NCBI GenBank assembly: GCA_023101725.1
Contig: JALJCO010001315.1
Coordinates: forward strand, 372,001-436,000
Reading direction: 5' to 3'
Length of the DNA stretch: 64,000 bases
Source of the DNA: Atherinomorus stipes
Taxonomy: Eukaryota; Chordata; Actinopteri; Atheriniformes; Atherinidae
Numbering within the stretch: position 1 is the first letter of the stretch; every line of letters starts with the position of its first letter. The position numbers were made by a program, and so were the translations under genes. This document shows, piece after piece, positions 12,124 through 23,728 of the stretch. The notes beneath the pieces were generated by a model. It saw nothing but the letters and a program-made list of their open reading frames with translations. It was not told where the DNA came from and made no database searches.

Positions 12124-13377
12124 AGCCACTTTCAGACTTGCATTGCGGAACATGAGCGGTAAAGTCCATCCGCTCTTTAAACGGACTCGTCTTTTCAAAC
12201 ATGCAGCTTTCTTGCAGACAGTGTGCAAACCATATTGTGGGCTTTGGGGGAAATGCTTTTTTTGTGGGGGGGGGGCTGCAAATAATAATACAGTGCCAAC
12301 TAATATTACAACTGATCTTTTAGGCTGCCACACAGCCTGTTTGCATACCAATGCATAATAACTGACAACTCAACCCATGCAAAATATAAACAATATAATA
12401 AGCAATAATGGTTCAGACGCCGATCTAGAGCCAGATCATGTCTGTGACGGTGCATCGCTGTGAAAGCAGCCTGCAGGCTTATTGGGCTCCATCAGTGCCC
12501 TCTAAAATAAAACTTTGTATCATCTAACATAACATTAAACAATCGTCTTACTTCCCTCCTCTGATCAGGTCTGATTAACAGCTGCAGACCGACCGAGCTG
12601 CAGGTGCTGTGTCCACAGCTGGCAGCATCCCAACGAGAGACGTTAAATAGTCCGCTCAACTGCTTCTTTTGAAAAGCTTACGATTTTAATGGTAAAACTA
12701 CATCAATATATTAATAATTTTTTCAGTATTTATTTTTTTCCGTAACTGACCATGGTATGTCTATAATAAGCCCTTCAAGGTGTTCTATCTGAAATTAATA
12801 GGCGACGTGGAGGCGTGAACTGTCTGACACGATGTGGAGAGACGTTGCCTCTGGGAAGTCAATGGACACCTGGTCAGGCTTTCTTTATTTAATGTAGAGG
12901 TTTAACTTGCAGCGCCGCCACACCATAATAATTATACTATCATAATTATATAGGCTACGGTGAATCTGAGCGAAATCAACATGCTTTTTGTCAGTATTAT
13001 AGAGCTCCCCCAAAATTTCACAAATCATGTTTCTAGGGGTGCTCATGTTTCATTAAGGGTAGCTATAGCTCCCCCAGCTCCCGTGTGGTTCGCACCCTGC
13101 TTGCAGACTTATCACATCCCGGGTGCTTTCAGACATCAGGAAATGTTGCGGAGAAGTCAGCAAAGCCCCACTCTCCCTTCAACTCCGTTCGGAACATTTT
13201 CTTGTGCGTTCAGCCAAAACGAAGTGCCGCAACATTTCCGCTCTTGTGACATGGGGTCCAGCCGGTACATGTCCGCTACATCTCCGAGGTAAAAGACCGG
13301 AACGCTGTCTGAATGCAAGTGTTATAAAGGACAGAGTCTGCAATATTACCACTTTCCAGTGCAAGTCTGAAGAGGTT
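12124..13377 (+). mobile_element. MITE family M, copy 1 (interrupted)
   Basis: This is the first of three copies of one repeat (others at 23383-23728 and 46511-46706). It starts AGCCACTTTCAGACTTGC, and its far end reads in reverse as a related sequence with CTTCAGACTTGCACTGG, giving short terminal inverted repeats. Without the 881-bp hAT insertion at 12219-13099, its length (about 365 bp plus the duplicated 8 bp) matches copy 2 (346 bp). Shared internal landmarks include GTAAAGTCCATCCGCTCTTT and ACATCAGGAAATGTT. It has no coding capacity. Confidence 0.8.
12219..13099. mobile_element. non-autonomous hAT element nested in MITE copy 1
   Basis: The termini are CAGTGTGCAAACCA and, in reverse, CAGGGTGCGAACCACA, which are hAT-type terminal inverted repeats. 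They are flanked by a perfect 8-bp duplication CTTGCAGA (12211-12218 and 13100-13107), the hallmark length for hAT. Removing the element and one duplication restores the continuity of the host MITE seen in copy 2. The interior contains no long frame, so it moved with a transposase supplied elsewhere. Confidence 0.9.
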
Positions 13378-15395
13378 CTTTCCCATAACTAAAATTGGTG
13401 TAGTGCCTCCAGCATGCTGGGGCAGTGGAGCAAGATCTATTCATTTATTTAGTTATTTAATTCATTTTGGGGGGGGGGTTCAGAGAAAAATGTTCAAAGA
13501 TTTCTTTTAATAATAAAAGCATCACATTTATGATTTCCTTTGAGTAGTATAGTTGTGAGTATAGTTCCTTTATAGGACATAGTTAACCGATATCAGCATT
13601 AAAATGTGATATGTGAAAATACTGATATCAGTTTTTGTCATACCCATACTCATACAAGCTCGGAAATTTCGTAACAAAACACCAATAGCGAGACTTAGTT
13701 AATCTTGTTGTTCCATTAACAGTGATCCAGAATAGAAAGGTCGAAAAGGTAGAAAAGTCCCTGTTATTTCGGAAGCACTTCATATCCCAGCATTCCGTTT
13801 AGTCATGTGACTATGGTGCAGCTGCTGCTGCTACAGACTGACTTGCTTTAAAGCTGCAGTATGTCTGCTTTTAAGTTGTCGGTTAAGTTACCAAATTGTC
13901 AGAAACATTATAATCCGTCACATGTTGGCTAATGCCTGCTAGATTCTGATATTTGGCAGCCAGATGTCCAAAATGAACTCCTCTGACCGATTTAAGGCTA
14001 TTTTGGGATCTTTGCTCTCAGAGCCGGATATAGTTTTATCTCTCAAAATATGAAAGGTGCAACCTCACAGTTGACATCAGAAAATAAGAGTTGGACAATA
14101 GCGGTATATTGGATATCGATGAAAAAGCAATATTGAATATCCCTACTTGAAATGTGATAAAATGGTGCTTACCGTCAGCCAAAATATCACATTTAGAAGT
14201 GGATGTAAATTACATGTTGAATTGAATTTTTGATGCAGGGATGCTACACAGCCAGTATTTTACAGCTGGTGGTTGTATAAACTCAGATCACTAAAAGAAC
14301 AAAAAGATCAATATGATTTTTTTTTTTTCTACTGAAACACTGACAGAGATAGCTGTTTCCACCTCACTTATGCCTCCACTGCAAAAGGTGGATCTTGTCA
14401 AAAACTGGTAAGAATAAGGGCTAGGAGAAAAGAGACGGGAGTGTAGCAGATGACTGCTCTAAATCTGAAATAACTTCATACCGCCAGTGTTTGCTGGTGC
14501 TGTGTTGCCGCTGGCTTACTATCTAGGACATTTCAAAGCATATGAAAATAGGTTCATACATATCACACAGCCAGATACGGTGGAATCTGTTGCTGATCGT
14601 GCTGCTCATCCCAGAGCTTTGCAGAGCACCTACTGCGACTGTATTTCAAACTGATGCTGTAGAAAAAAAATCAAACTGTTAAAGCAAATGTTTGCCCTGC
14701 TGGGCCTGCCGTTATCTCCAAATGTGCACAAAAAAAGGCGAACAAACACCAGGAGGGAAAAGGTGAACAAGGGGAGGGGGACAACAGCAACATGCACAAA
14801 TCAGCGTGCATGTCATAGAGATACACAGGTCCCTCTGAAAAAGATGACAGAGATTTCAAAACTAATCAGTGTCTCCGACTGCGGTTTTGCACGGCTGTTC
14901 ATGGATCAAATGGGACATCCTCGCCATAGTAAATGGAATAATACAAGAGGAAAGTGAAGAGCAAACTATGCTGCATGCTTCTTTTTTAGCCTGCCAACCT
15001 CCCACTGACCTAGCTATTAATCTGCAGTATAAACGCTCTCTGATCTCAGGGTCTCTGATCCTCAAGTGAATCATTATATGGCTTCACCAGTGCTCCCTAT
15101 TGAATGTCAAGTGCTTCCAGTAGGTAAGATGACCTCTATTTCAGCTTTGGTCAGAGGCACTTCTGCAGCTTCATGCAGTATGAGGGAGTAAGCTCCTTGG
15201 GTGAAAATTTATTGTGCATTTTGAAGTAAATTGTGCATGTGGTGTCAAACGTATTTCTGGGGAGCCTGTGTTTACCCTCTCTCTCTCCCTTTGTCTTTTT
15301 ATCTCCATCGCTGTCTCCCTCTACCTCTGCTTTTTCCACCTCTGATTCTCTCCTCTCTATTATCTGTATCTCTCATCAATCTTGCTGCACACCAG

Positions 15396-15563
15396 GGGTT
15401 ATAAAGACAGCCTTGCCCAATATGGACAGAGAGGTGAAGGAACAGTACCAGGTATTAATCCAGGCCAAGGACATGGGGGGCCAGTTGGGAGGACTGGCTG
15501 GGACCACCATTGTTAACATTACCCTCAGCGATGTCAACGATAATCCACCCAGATTCTCCAAAA
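15396..15563 (+). CDS. cdh20: cdh20 coding exon: EC2 C-terminal half and EC2-EC3 linker
   Basis: This 168-bp exon lies between CACACCAG and GTGAGTGG, phase 1 on both sides. It encodes [20 protein letters not shown], then [19 protein letters not shown] and [20 protein letters not shown] (15422-15433) and the linker DVNDNPP (15530-15550) supply calcium ligands. NIT at 15515-15523 is a potential N-glycosylation site at a position used in other classical cadherins. [20 protein letters not shown] matches vertebrate cadherin-20 as I remember it better than cadherin-7, -10, -12 or -18, so this exon carries much of the paralogue call. Confidence 0.96.
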
Positions 15564-15599
15564 GTGAGTGGGCATGATTTTTTTTTTTTCTTTGTTTGA

Positions 15600-16085
15600 C
15601 CTCTGTAGAAATTACAGTATGTTCTTGCTTTAATGGCAAATGGTTTAATACTGTAAATTGAAATTTCCACATTAACAAGATCTGTAATTTGTACAGAATG
15701 ATACAGTAAATTTTACGGTAATTCACCACTTTTGACTTTACACTTTTTCTGGTTAATTCTAACTATGTGAAAAGAAATCACAGTAAATACTATGTATTTT
15801 ACATAGTTTTCGTGTAAAAATTAAAGTTTGGTACTGTACTTGTATCTACAGAAATTTGACGTATTTGATAAATTTGATAAATTTATTAAGAGGATAGCCC
15901 TGAGATGTAACATCTCATTTTTCAGGGGTCCACGACACAAACATTTACACAAATGACAGAAATTGAATAAACTACAGTATATATTTACTACAGTGATGAA
16001 CAATTTTGAAATTTACAGTTTTTCACTGTCACTATTTAACTTTTTTTTTCACTGTAGTTTTACAGACTTTTTTTTTTTTTTTTTT
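15600..16085. repeat. AT-rich repeat with TTTACAGT-type motifs
   Basis: Variants of TTTACAGT, ACTGTAAA and TTTACGGTA recur on both strands through this stretch, which ends in long T runs. This pattern resembles decayed palindromic DNA elements common in fish introns. I cannot place it in a named family or fix its ends. Confidence 0.4.
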
Positions 16086-17529
16086 TAACCATGTATTTAA
16101 TCAAACAAACTGAAATTTTTTTGGTCAAAAATAATTACTCCCATGATCCCATGGAGGTTTATACACACTTTCATAGAGCAAGAAACACTGTGCAACTAAT
16201 ACAGGGCAGGGGGCATTCATCATTTTTACTCTTTGTAATTGCTATTCATTATTTGTCATTATGAGCTGTTGTTAGCAATGGCCTGTTTATTTAGTGCGAT
16301 TGCATCTACGGCTACAACTCCTGGCAAATAAGCAGGGGTTGATGTTATTTTGCTCATGGGTATCCTTCTATATTTAGATCAGATTTGAGCATGTTGGTGC
16401 AGCATCAGGGATTCAGTGTATTTAAACTCTGTATTTTGTTCAGTATTTCACATAAGCTGCTAAACCAGATTAATTTGATTGTAACATTTACCAGGTCATG
16501 TTAGAAGCCAAAAAGCACATAATGCCGATAAGTCATTGATCTGTAAAATATCCTACAGACTATAAGCACTCCCATTAAATGGGGTGCAAAATGTATTCTA
16601 GTCCAAAACCTCAAGTGTATGACAGGAAAGCAAAAATGCTCTTCTGTAGTGATGCAGCTTCTTTGTGTATTTTGAGGTGACACTGAGTGGTCTCCTCTGA
16701 ATGTAAATACAGGCAGTCAGACGGTCAAGCTCCTCTGACAGCGAGGAAAAGATTATATTTCCATAATGCTGTCACAGCAAAGAGGTTTGGGCCAAGTATG
16801 GCAGCCATCCCATCCTCTCTTTGTCTTACTCTCTGTTCCCTCTGCAGATGGGTTTCAGGTTTGAAAAATGTGCAATGCTCACCAGTGGGAAAATTTCCTG
16901 AGAAAACCTAGTTTACTATATTGCTGTATGGTTCCTGCCTTGTTATTACAGGTTATTTAATTGTGAACTGTGAGATCTCTGATCTTGTGATGAAAAGCCT
17001 GCAGTTGTCTCTTATAGCGTCTAGGAATCCTTTTAACCCACCAACGCTGCCATATATAGTAACAGATGTTTGTCGGTCTCTAATGAACTGCAGCTTCCAA
17101 AGTTTTAGGGGGTAAAAACTGCAACGCTCTTGTCCTATCCTTGAAAGAACATGAAGCCCAAAATACTTTGAAAAGTGACTGTATGTCCTTGAAAAAACTT
17201 ATTTATTGGAATTGTAGCACTCAGTCATCCAGAAACAATTGCTTTATCTTTTAGAATAGAAAAGTAAATTAAATGTGCCGTGTTCCAAATGATTATTTAG
17301 ATGTTTTAGTTCACTTCTCTTAAATAGATAAAAGAAATGACAATGAATATGAATTTCTAAATGTCAAAAATTATATAAGCCAATATAATTATCTGGATTT
17401 CATTGAACTTGATAGGTTCTGAAGAATATAGGACATCCATTTTTATCTAAAGAAAACTGAAGAATAAAACATTTTTAGAGACTGAGTTTGATGACACCTT
17501 AATACCTCTCTAATTTGTTGAACTTTTAA

Positions 17530-18200
17530 GTCCACAGTTTGTTTTTGCCTGGATCTCATTTGAAGATACCATGGTTGCTTTCCAAAGTTGCTGTTGGGAA
17601 GTCTGTTACCACCCACCCTCATAGATCTTCCTCTTAGGCATGCTCCACAGGTTGTCAGTATGGGTGAGGTCAGCTGATGGTGGTGACCCCATCACGATTT
17701 TATATCCCTTTATTCTCAAAGCAGCCAAAGATTCAATGGTATTTTCTGTAGCATGTGATGGTGCATTTCTTGCATGAAAACATTTTAACTGCAGAAGGGA
17801 TGTTTTTTTTTCTTTATCATGACAGTAAATGGTCAGTTAGAAACTGTCCTTATTTTGCCAAGGTCATTTTGACTTTTTTGGGCCGAATAAAGGGGCATAC
17901 AATCTCGTGTACGCAATATTCTAGCCCAAAACATCACTCCACCCCCACTTTGCTGACATTGCAGTTTAAGGATGGCTTAAATGCAGCTTCATGTACAGCT
18001 GGAAGCCTTCAGGAGTGTCCAGCATGGATAGGTTTACCTGCTTACTGCTCATCAGTGGCTTTTTAATTGCTGCTCTCTTAATATGATGCATTTGCCTGAT
18101 AGAGACTTTCTTTGAAAACCAAACGATTGCTCTCTGAATCACATGCAATTTTTTTATGACAGTCCAGCACTCAAATTTTAAAGTAATGTCCAATATTTTC
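17530..18200 (-). pseudogene. Tc1/mariner-like transposase remnant
   Basis: Read on the minus strand, 17624-17692 gives SADLTHTDNLWSMPKRKIYE, matching the conserved SPDLNPIENLWGxxKRKxY block just before the last catalytic acidic residue region of Tc1-like transposases. Downstream, QTSQQQLWKATM continues the family pattern. Upstream, GGGGVMFWARI corresponds to the family's GGGSVMVWG block, and a 75-codon open stretch lies at 17966-18193. Several stops and frameshifts interrupt the reading frame, so it is dead. I see no clean terminal inverted repeats around it. Confidence 0.65.
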
Positions 18201-18730
18201 TCTCCTATTTCACGCTTTTAATTGTGAGAAAATGCATGAAAACTGTGACTTGCTTAATAATGTGGAATAGCCTTCTTAAGCAATTTCCATTTAATTAAAC
18301 TTACCTAGGAAACTAATAATCAAACTTCCTGTGATTGTTATTAGTGATCTCAACAGAGACAAGAAACAACACATGCCAATGCTAAAATGTAAATGTTTAG
18401 ATGAACAGACATCCTGCATGCAGAACTATTTTTTTTTTTTTTTTTTTCCTGTCCAGCATCGAAGCAAGCAGAATGGAAATCTGATTGCTTTATTCTGTTG
18501 AACAGTTTTGCTTTATCAAGCGGATGCAGAACTATTTGAAGCACAATGCAGTGCAAAAACATTGAACTATCTAACAGTGCTGGAGTCTCAGTTGTTGCAC
18601 AAATTTTTAACATGGTTTTAGAATATTCCTTATGCTACATACAAAACAGTTGAAGAGACATTTTTCCCAATTAAGTTTGAAAGAAGAAATCTTTAATTTA
18701 TTCAAATTCAGCAATGCTCAATGACACTTA

Positions 18731-19171
18731 AGCCCCGTTTCCACCTGCGTGTCTGGGTTGAGTTGGGTTGAGTTGGGTCGAGCCGGGACGGGTCGGGTGG
18801 GTTTTGGTACGAATATGTTGATTTCACGTTACGTCCCTAACCTGTACCCTTACCCTGGAGGTGGAGTATTAATTGGATAGCGCTGCTACGTGTCGCATGA
18901 CATCATGGCAGTAACGCCTTTTAACCAAAGCATGCCGGGTTGCGTGGGACGTGACATGTTTGTTCAACCAATCAACGGATTGCAATGTGTTAAGCTGCAC
19001 CTCTTTGGTCCGGATCGGTTAGATCAGTACCTCTACGGAGGGGTACCTAAAAAGTAGGACAGGTCAGTTTGGATATAAGGGTACTCGTCCCAGCTTTTAT
19101 CTGTGGAGATGCGACAACACGCGGCCCGACCCGGCTCGACCCGACCCAGACCCGCTGGTGGAAACGTGGCT
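18731..19171. mobile_element. MITE with TTA duplication, PIF/Harbinger type
   Basis: This is a 441-bp element flanked by TTA at 18728-18730 and 19172-19174. The left end AGCCCCGTTTCCACCTGCG pairs with the reversed right end AGCCACGTTTCCACCAGCG. The similarity continues inward through GGGTTGAGTTGGGTCGAGCC and its partner, for about 45 bp. A TTA/TAA duplication is characteristic of PIF/Harbinger. It is GC-rich compared with its surroundings and has no coding frame. Confidence 0.82.
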
Positions 19172-19362
19172 TTAGAGCCTGTGATGAAAATCCCTGATGG
19201 AATTTCACTCATAATGAATGACCCAAAACATTCACTTCATAGCTTTTTGATGGAAGAGTAAAATATGTCAAGATGGCAAGGTTTGAATCAGAGTTACAAA
19301 GTGAAGGGAAAAATGTAATTTGAAATAACAGTCTGATCAGAGATGTTTCCAAAAAGAAAAAA

Positions 19363-19990
19363 AAATGAAAGAAGGATCACATCCAACAGCCTTCTTTGGG
19401 TGCTGGAGAGATAAGTCTGGTTGGTTAGTGAAGCTCGGGTTCAGGGGAAGCTTCATAGATCTAGTGAGAGGACCAGTTCTTTACTTTCTCATAAATATTG
19501 AAGTGGGTTTGGAAGTTTGCCCAACAAGTCTTCATGTGTTTTGTCGACCTGGAGAAGGTTTACAGCTGTACCCCCTGAGACTTTCTATGTGAAGGGATAT
19601 AGATAAGGGTATATGCTGAGGGCCGTTCATTCACTGTACAACCAGAGCGAGAGCTTGATTTGTTTTTCTGGCTGTAAGTCAGGCTCATTCCTGGTGTGTG
19701 TTGGACTCCACCAGGACTGCCTTTTGTCATTGGCTCCCATTTGCTTGGCTCAGGATTGGATGTTTGCTTTTTGTGGATGATGTGGTACTTTTGGCTTCAT
19801 TGAACAGAAACCTCCATTGGGTACCAGGGCAGTTTGTAGCTAAGTGTGAAGCAGCCAGGATGAAAATGAGTCTCTCCAAGTCTGAGGCCATGGTCCTCAG
19901 CAGGAAAATGTTGGATTGCCCACTCTAGCTTGGGATTGAAGGGTGCATTAAGAAGAGTTTAAGTATCATACAATTTTTTTCATGGATGGA
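19363..19990 (+). pseudogene. LINE (non-LTR) reverse transcriptase fragment
   Basis: The forward strand encodes pieces of a reverse transcriptase in shifting frames. CFVDLEKVY (19537-19563) corresponds to the conserved CFxDLEKAYD block and is followed by a stop. SLYNQSES is then seen near 19630. The active-site box FVDDVVLLAS (19770-19799) corresponds to FADDVVLLAS, and CEAARMKMSLSKSEAMVL follows. These motifs belong to a non-LTR family very common in teleosts. The alanine-to-valine change, stops and frameshifts show that it is inactive, and both ends are truncated. The fragment at 42310-42650 comes from the C-terminus of a related element. Confidence 0.85.
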
Positions 19991-20541
19991 TGACAGGAAG
20001 TGGATTGGTACTGAATTGCTCCAACCTTTGTCATAATGTCATCTTGAAGGCTACAGATTTGTAATGCAACCAAGAAGTTGTTATTTCTCTGGCTCAAGCA
20101 GAAACTAATCTTTAAACTGATCTTAGAGAATGAAGTGAGGCACAAAAATGATCAATTTCCTTCCGCTCCAGGTGCAAGTGATAATCAGTCTGTCTGCTGT
20201 TGACTTGTTTGCTGATTTCCTCTCAAATCCTCAACAACAATTCCTGCTGCAGGTGGTGTTAGAGCCCTGAATTCTTGGCTTTATTGGTCTTACAGGTTGA
20301 GTCAGCCAATTACTAGGCGCTGAGAGGCCTTGATGTCCAAACACTTCAAAACTGAGTAAAATCATGCATATAGCTTACAGGCCTGACATCAGACAGAGAT
20401 GATCAGCCTCTTTGCTTTGGGTGACATCCTTTGGTGGGTGAGGGAATACATAAAGGGCAAGGGATGTGAAGAACTCAGTGCTTTCATTTGATGTCAGGAG
20501 ATAACAGATGATTCCAACTTTTTTCTCATGTTCTTTGACAG

Positions 20542-20729
20542 GTTTCTTTCACCTGAGAGTTCCCGAATCTTCCGCAGTAGGGTCAGCCGTTGGCAGAATC
20601 AAAGCCCATGACTTAGACATCGGGAGGAATGCGGAAGTTGAGTACACCATTGTGCCGGGTGATGGAGGTGCCATGTTTGATATCACCACTAATGAACACA
20701 ACCAGGAGGGCATCATTATTCTCAAGAGG
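20542..20729 (+). CDS. cdh20: cdh20 coding exon: EC3, N-terminal part
   Basis: This 188-bp exon lies between TTCTTTGACAG and GTATGTAA, entering in phase 1 and leaving in phase 0. It encodes FFHLRVPESSAVGSAVGRIK, AHDLDIGRNAEVEYTIVPGD and GGAMFDITTNEHNQEGIIIL, ending KR. The DLD calcium ligands (20610-20618) are intact. VPGDGG and GRNAEVEY support cadherin-20. NEHNQEG replaces the more usual D-rich D(K/E)DTQEG of relatives, a change in a surface loop. The next exon begins [10 protein letters not shown], the normal family continuation. Confidence 0.95.
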
Positions 20730-21154
20730 GTATGTAATCTCAGAAAGAAAGACACACTATCAAACATGCAGCATTTAGTGAATTTCCATGAAGGATAATG
20801 ACTGCTGGAATTGTTGGGCTGTAGCCATTTAAGTCCCGCACTAATAACTATTAAAAGTAATGGGGAAGGATTGAAATTCAAGCTCTAATGTGTAACATTT
20901 AAGGTAATATATTATTAGACAGGCAAAGTGATAATTAAACTATCAATCTTTTTTGTATAAATTTACTCTGAAAGGCGATATCCACATCATTCTATAAAAT
21001 AAGTGGAGGGTTATTTGCTGGTCTAACATAATGCATGTCATCCAACTCCACACAATGGACCTTCAATTAGTTTTGAAATAGGAACCCGTTTGATGAAACG
21101 TAGGGCTTTGTCATGGAGTGTGGAGGGTGAGGATCAAAGTGCAGGATGCAAAAA

Positions 21155-21778
21155 AACAGTTATTCCATACCAGTTATGTGGTTTATGATCATCTACAAGC
21201 ATTAACTCTGGAATCGGAGTGATGGGGGGAAGTTTCATCAGTCACATATAGGCCTATTTGAAAAATCCAGAAATCGCTGTAATTCTGCAAAGAGTTCATT
21301 TTTGCAGAGTTCATGCAGATATGGTTTAAATTCTTCATGTACTCGTAGCACCTATTAGATGTGGAATACACAAATTTGTAACACATGGCCACAACTTGGT
21401 TATCTTTTTCACAATTTTTAATTATACAGTATGTTGCTACGATTTGATGGCGTGTTTTAGTAAGTGTCAATTTTTTTTTTTTTTCTGCTGATGTGATCAG
21501 AGAGGTTTAGGAAATACAGACTTTGTCTTGTCTCTGAATTACCATCCACTGCTTTCATTTCCTGATGAGGAGCTGCAGTAGCTCTATAATGCAAAATCTT
21601 TTATATCTCCATCCTCCTCAAAGTCGAGTCTTGCGGGATGGGATTTTATGAGAATTACAGCTTATGTACTAAACACCATTGAATGGAAACACCTGCATAT
21701 CACAATATTACTTTTTTTTTTCAATTTGAAGAAATATTGCTTTTACTTTTTTCGAAAAAGTGTAATGGAAACACAGCT
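21155..21778. mobile_element. DNA transposon family A, copy 2 (3' part)
   Basis: This is a diverged copy of the right half of the element at 631-2052. Shared landmarks in the same order include TCTACAAGCATT, GAGTTCATTTTTG, TGCAGATATGG, ATCTCCATCCTCCTCAAAGT, GAGAATTACAGCT and the terminal GGAAACACAGCT. The left half is missing, so the copy is truncated or was inserted incomplete. Confidence 0.75.
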
Positions 21779-23382
21779 AATAATGATAAAAACACAGATT
21801 TTTTTCATGATAAAGGCTCAAAAATTACACATTTTCAGATTCAGTTTAAATTTTAATCTGTTTTTACATAGAAATTCTGCTTTATATTTGCTTCTTGTTC
21901 ATAACATCGATGTCTTGTGTTCTGTTGCCCACATACATTTTTTTTTTCAATCAAATATATGAAAGATTGTCATTATGTGCTTTGTGTCGCTGTTAATTTC
22001 TGTGCAAAAGCTCACTGGTTTGTGATTTGTTCTACATGTCATACCGCTTATCTACTTGCACTGGTTTTAAATTCATGGGTGTTCCCCTTAACCATCTATT
22101 TGCACCACATGGGGAACTGCTCTACAGCTGCATAATGTTCCTTATCGTTATGAGGTTTTAAACTGCGCCAATTGTAAATGGCAACAGGAAAATGTCATTC
22201 TCAAGTGCTGCCTTATCAACAACTAACACAGACCAATTAATTAAGTCAGAGGGTAAGACAGGGACATTTTTCACTTTGCCTTCGTGAAGCGCCCCTGGGC
22301 TGAGTTACTGGCTTTGGTAAAGCTGCACACCCAAAAGTGATGCTTTGGGTAAACCCATTTGTCAATCTACAGTACATTCAACTAAAAGTGTCGTTATGTG
22401 AAGGACAGGGAGTGAGGACATTTGTCTTTTTCATCATGTTATGCCAACACTACCCTACAGAGAACAGCAAACATACCTAGCACTTTATTGGGTGAGAGTT
22501 GGCTGCACGTGAACAAGGCAATCTCTCTCCAGTATTAACTTTGCAAACATGAGTTACAACCTTGACTTTCTTTCCATGAATGTGATTCAGGTATGAATAG
22601 TATGTAGGCCTTTTATGGATGCTTTAATTGTGTTTTTTGCGTACTTTCGGTGAGAGGAATCACAGAGCCATCACTCAGGAAACTGCCTCACTTCTAAAGT
22701 GCTGTTGTTGGTTTAACACTGCATTTGAACTCCAGTGTTTCTTTCATGTTTGAGACGCTGTCTAAATCCTGTCCAAAACTTTATGCTTCAACACATCAAC
22801 AAAGAGACAGACATACCACGGGAAGCATCAACCTGCTCTGCTCGCGAGACTTTAAAAATAGAAAAGTTATCACACCTGACAAGGAACGGGAGAGGTGGGA
22901 TGTGACACAACAGATTTAAAACGTCTCACAAGTATACGCATAAATACAGTGCAATCCTCAGTACGCTGCAGGATAGGCATGCCAGTCTCACTTCTTGCAA
23001 TTTTCTCACTTAAATTGTTATAATTACACCTAGAATATTTCAGAATGCTACAATTTCAGTAGTGTGACCAACTTTTAAAGCACATATAGTATACTGTCAC
23101 CATTACATTTACTTAAATTTTACATATACATGCGGTTTGGTTTGGTAACAGAACCTATATAACTGGATAAAGTAATGCAAAAGATTACTTTGAATAATAA
23201 AGAAATACTTTAATCTATTTGACTCTCAAAAATGGTGAACTTACTGGGCTTTCTTGCCAACAGAATCATTATATGCCTTTGTTTTACATTAAATGAAACT
23301 TTGACACATACAGAAAATTGTAAAATCCCCAGATTTCTAAGACTTCGAAAAATTTTGCTGCGACACTTTCATTTTGCCTTAT

Positions 23383-23728
23383 AGCCATTTTCAGACTTGC
23401 ATTGCGGAACACGAGCAGTAAAGTCCATCCGCTCTTTAACCAAACTCGTCTTTTCAAACATGCCTTATTGCATTCTGTCAGACATCAGGAAATGTTACAG
23501 ATAAGTCAGCACAGCCGCGATCTCCCTTCAACTCTGTCCAGAACATTTTCTTGTGCGTTCAGCCAAAATGACGTGCCGCAACATTTCCGCTCCTATGACA
23601 TGGGGTCCAGCCAGTACATGTCCGATACATCTCCGAGGTAAAAGACCAGAACGCATGTCTGAATGCAAGCGTTATAAAGGACCAAGTCTGCACTATTACC
23701 GCTTTCCAGCACAAATCTGAAAGGGGCT
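23383..23728 (+). mobile_element. MITE family M, copy 2 (complete)
   Basis: This 346-bp element starts AGCCATTTTCAGACTTGC and ends so that its reverse reads AGCCCCTTTCAGATTTGTG. TAT flanks both sides (23380-23382 and 23729-23731), a possible 3-bp duplication. It is the uninterrupted reference copy for the elements at 12124-13377 and 46511-46706. It has no coding frame of its own. Confidence 0.8.

Larger units (their letters stand above)
9473..15395 (+). other. cdh20: cdh20 intron, 5,923 bp, phase 1
   Basis: The intron starts GTAAATTT and ends in a long pyrimidine-rich tract with CACACCAG. The main content is a MITE at 12124-13377 split by a hAT element (12219-13099). A poly-A run lies near 12038-12056. 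Poly-G runs lie near 12266-12274 and 13471-13479. The stretch 13580-14150 has repeated GATATC/TGATATCAG palindromes and may be another decayed DNA element. The remaining segments (9480-12120, 14160-15390) contain no gene that I can support. Confidence 0.85.
15564..20541 (+). other. cdh20: cdh20 intron, 4,978 bp, phase 1
   Basis: The donor is GTGAGTGG and the acceptor TTCTTTGACAG. It holds an AT-rich repeat (about 15600-16085), a Tc1-like remnant (17530-18200), a TTA-flanked MITE (18731-19171) and a LINE reverse-transcriptase fragment (about 19363-19990), each listed separately. In the remaining sequence (16090-17520, 18210-18720, 20000-20540) I see only AT-rich intron with homopolymer runs, such as T20 near 18428. 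Confidence 0.85.

Noticed and set aside
12960..13392. Two overlapping 90-110-codon frames near 13.0-13.4 kb
   Set aside because: They cross the border between the hAT insertion and the host MITE, and the related MITE copy gives a different, shorter frame. They are by-products of repeat sequence.
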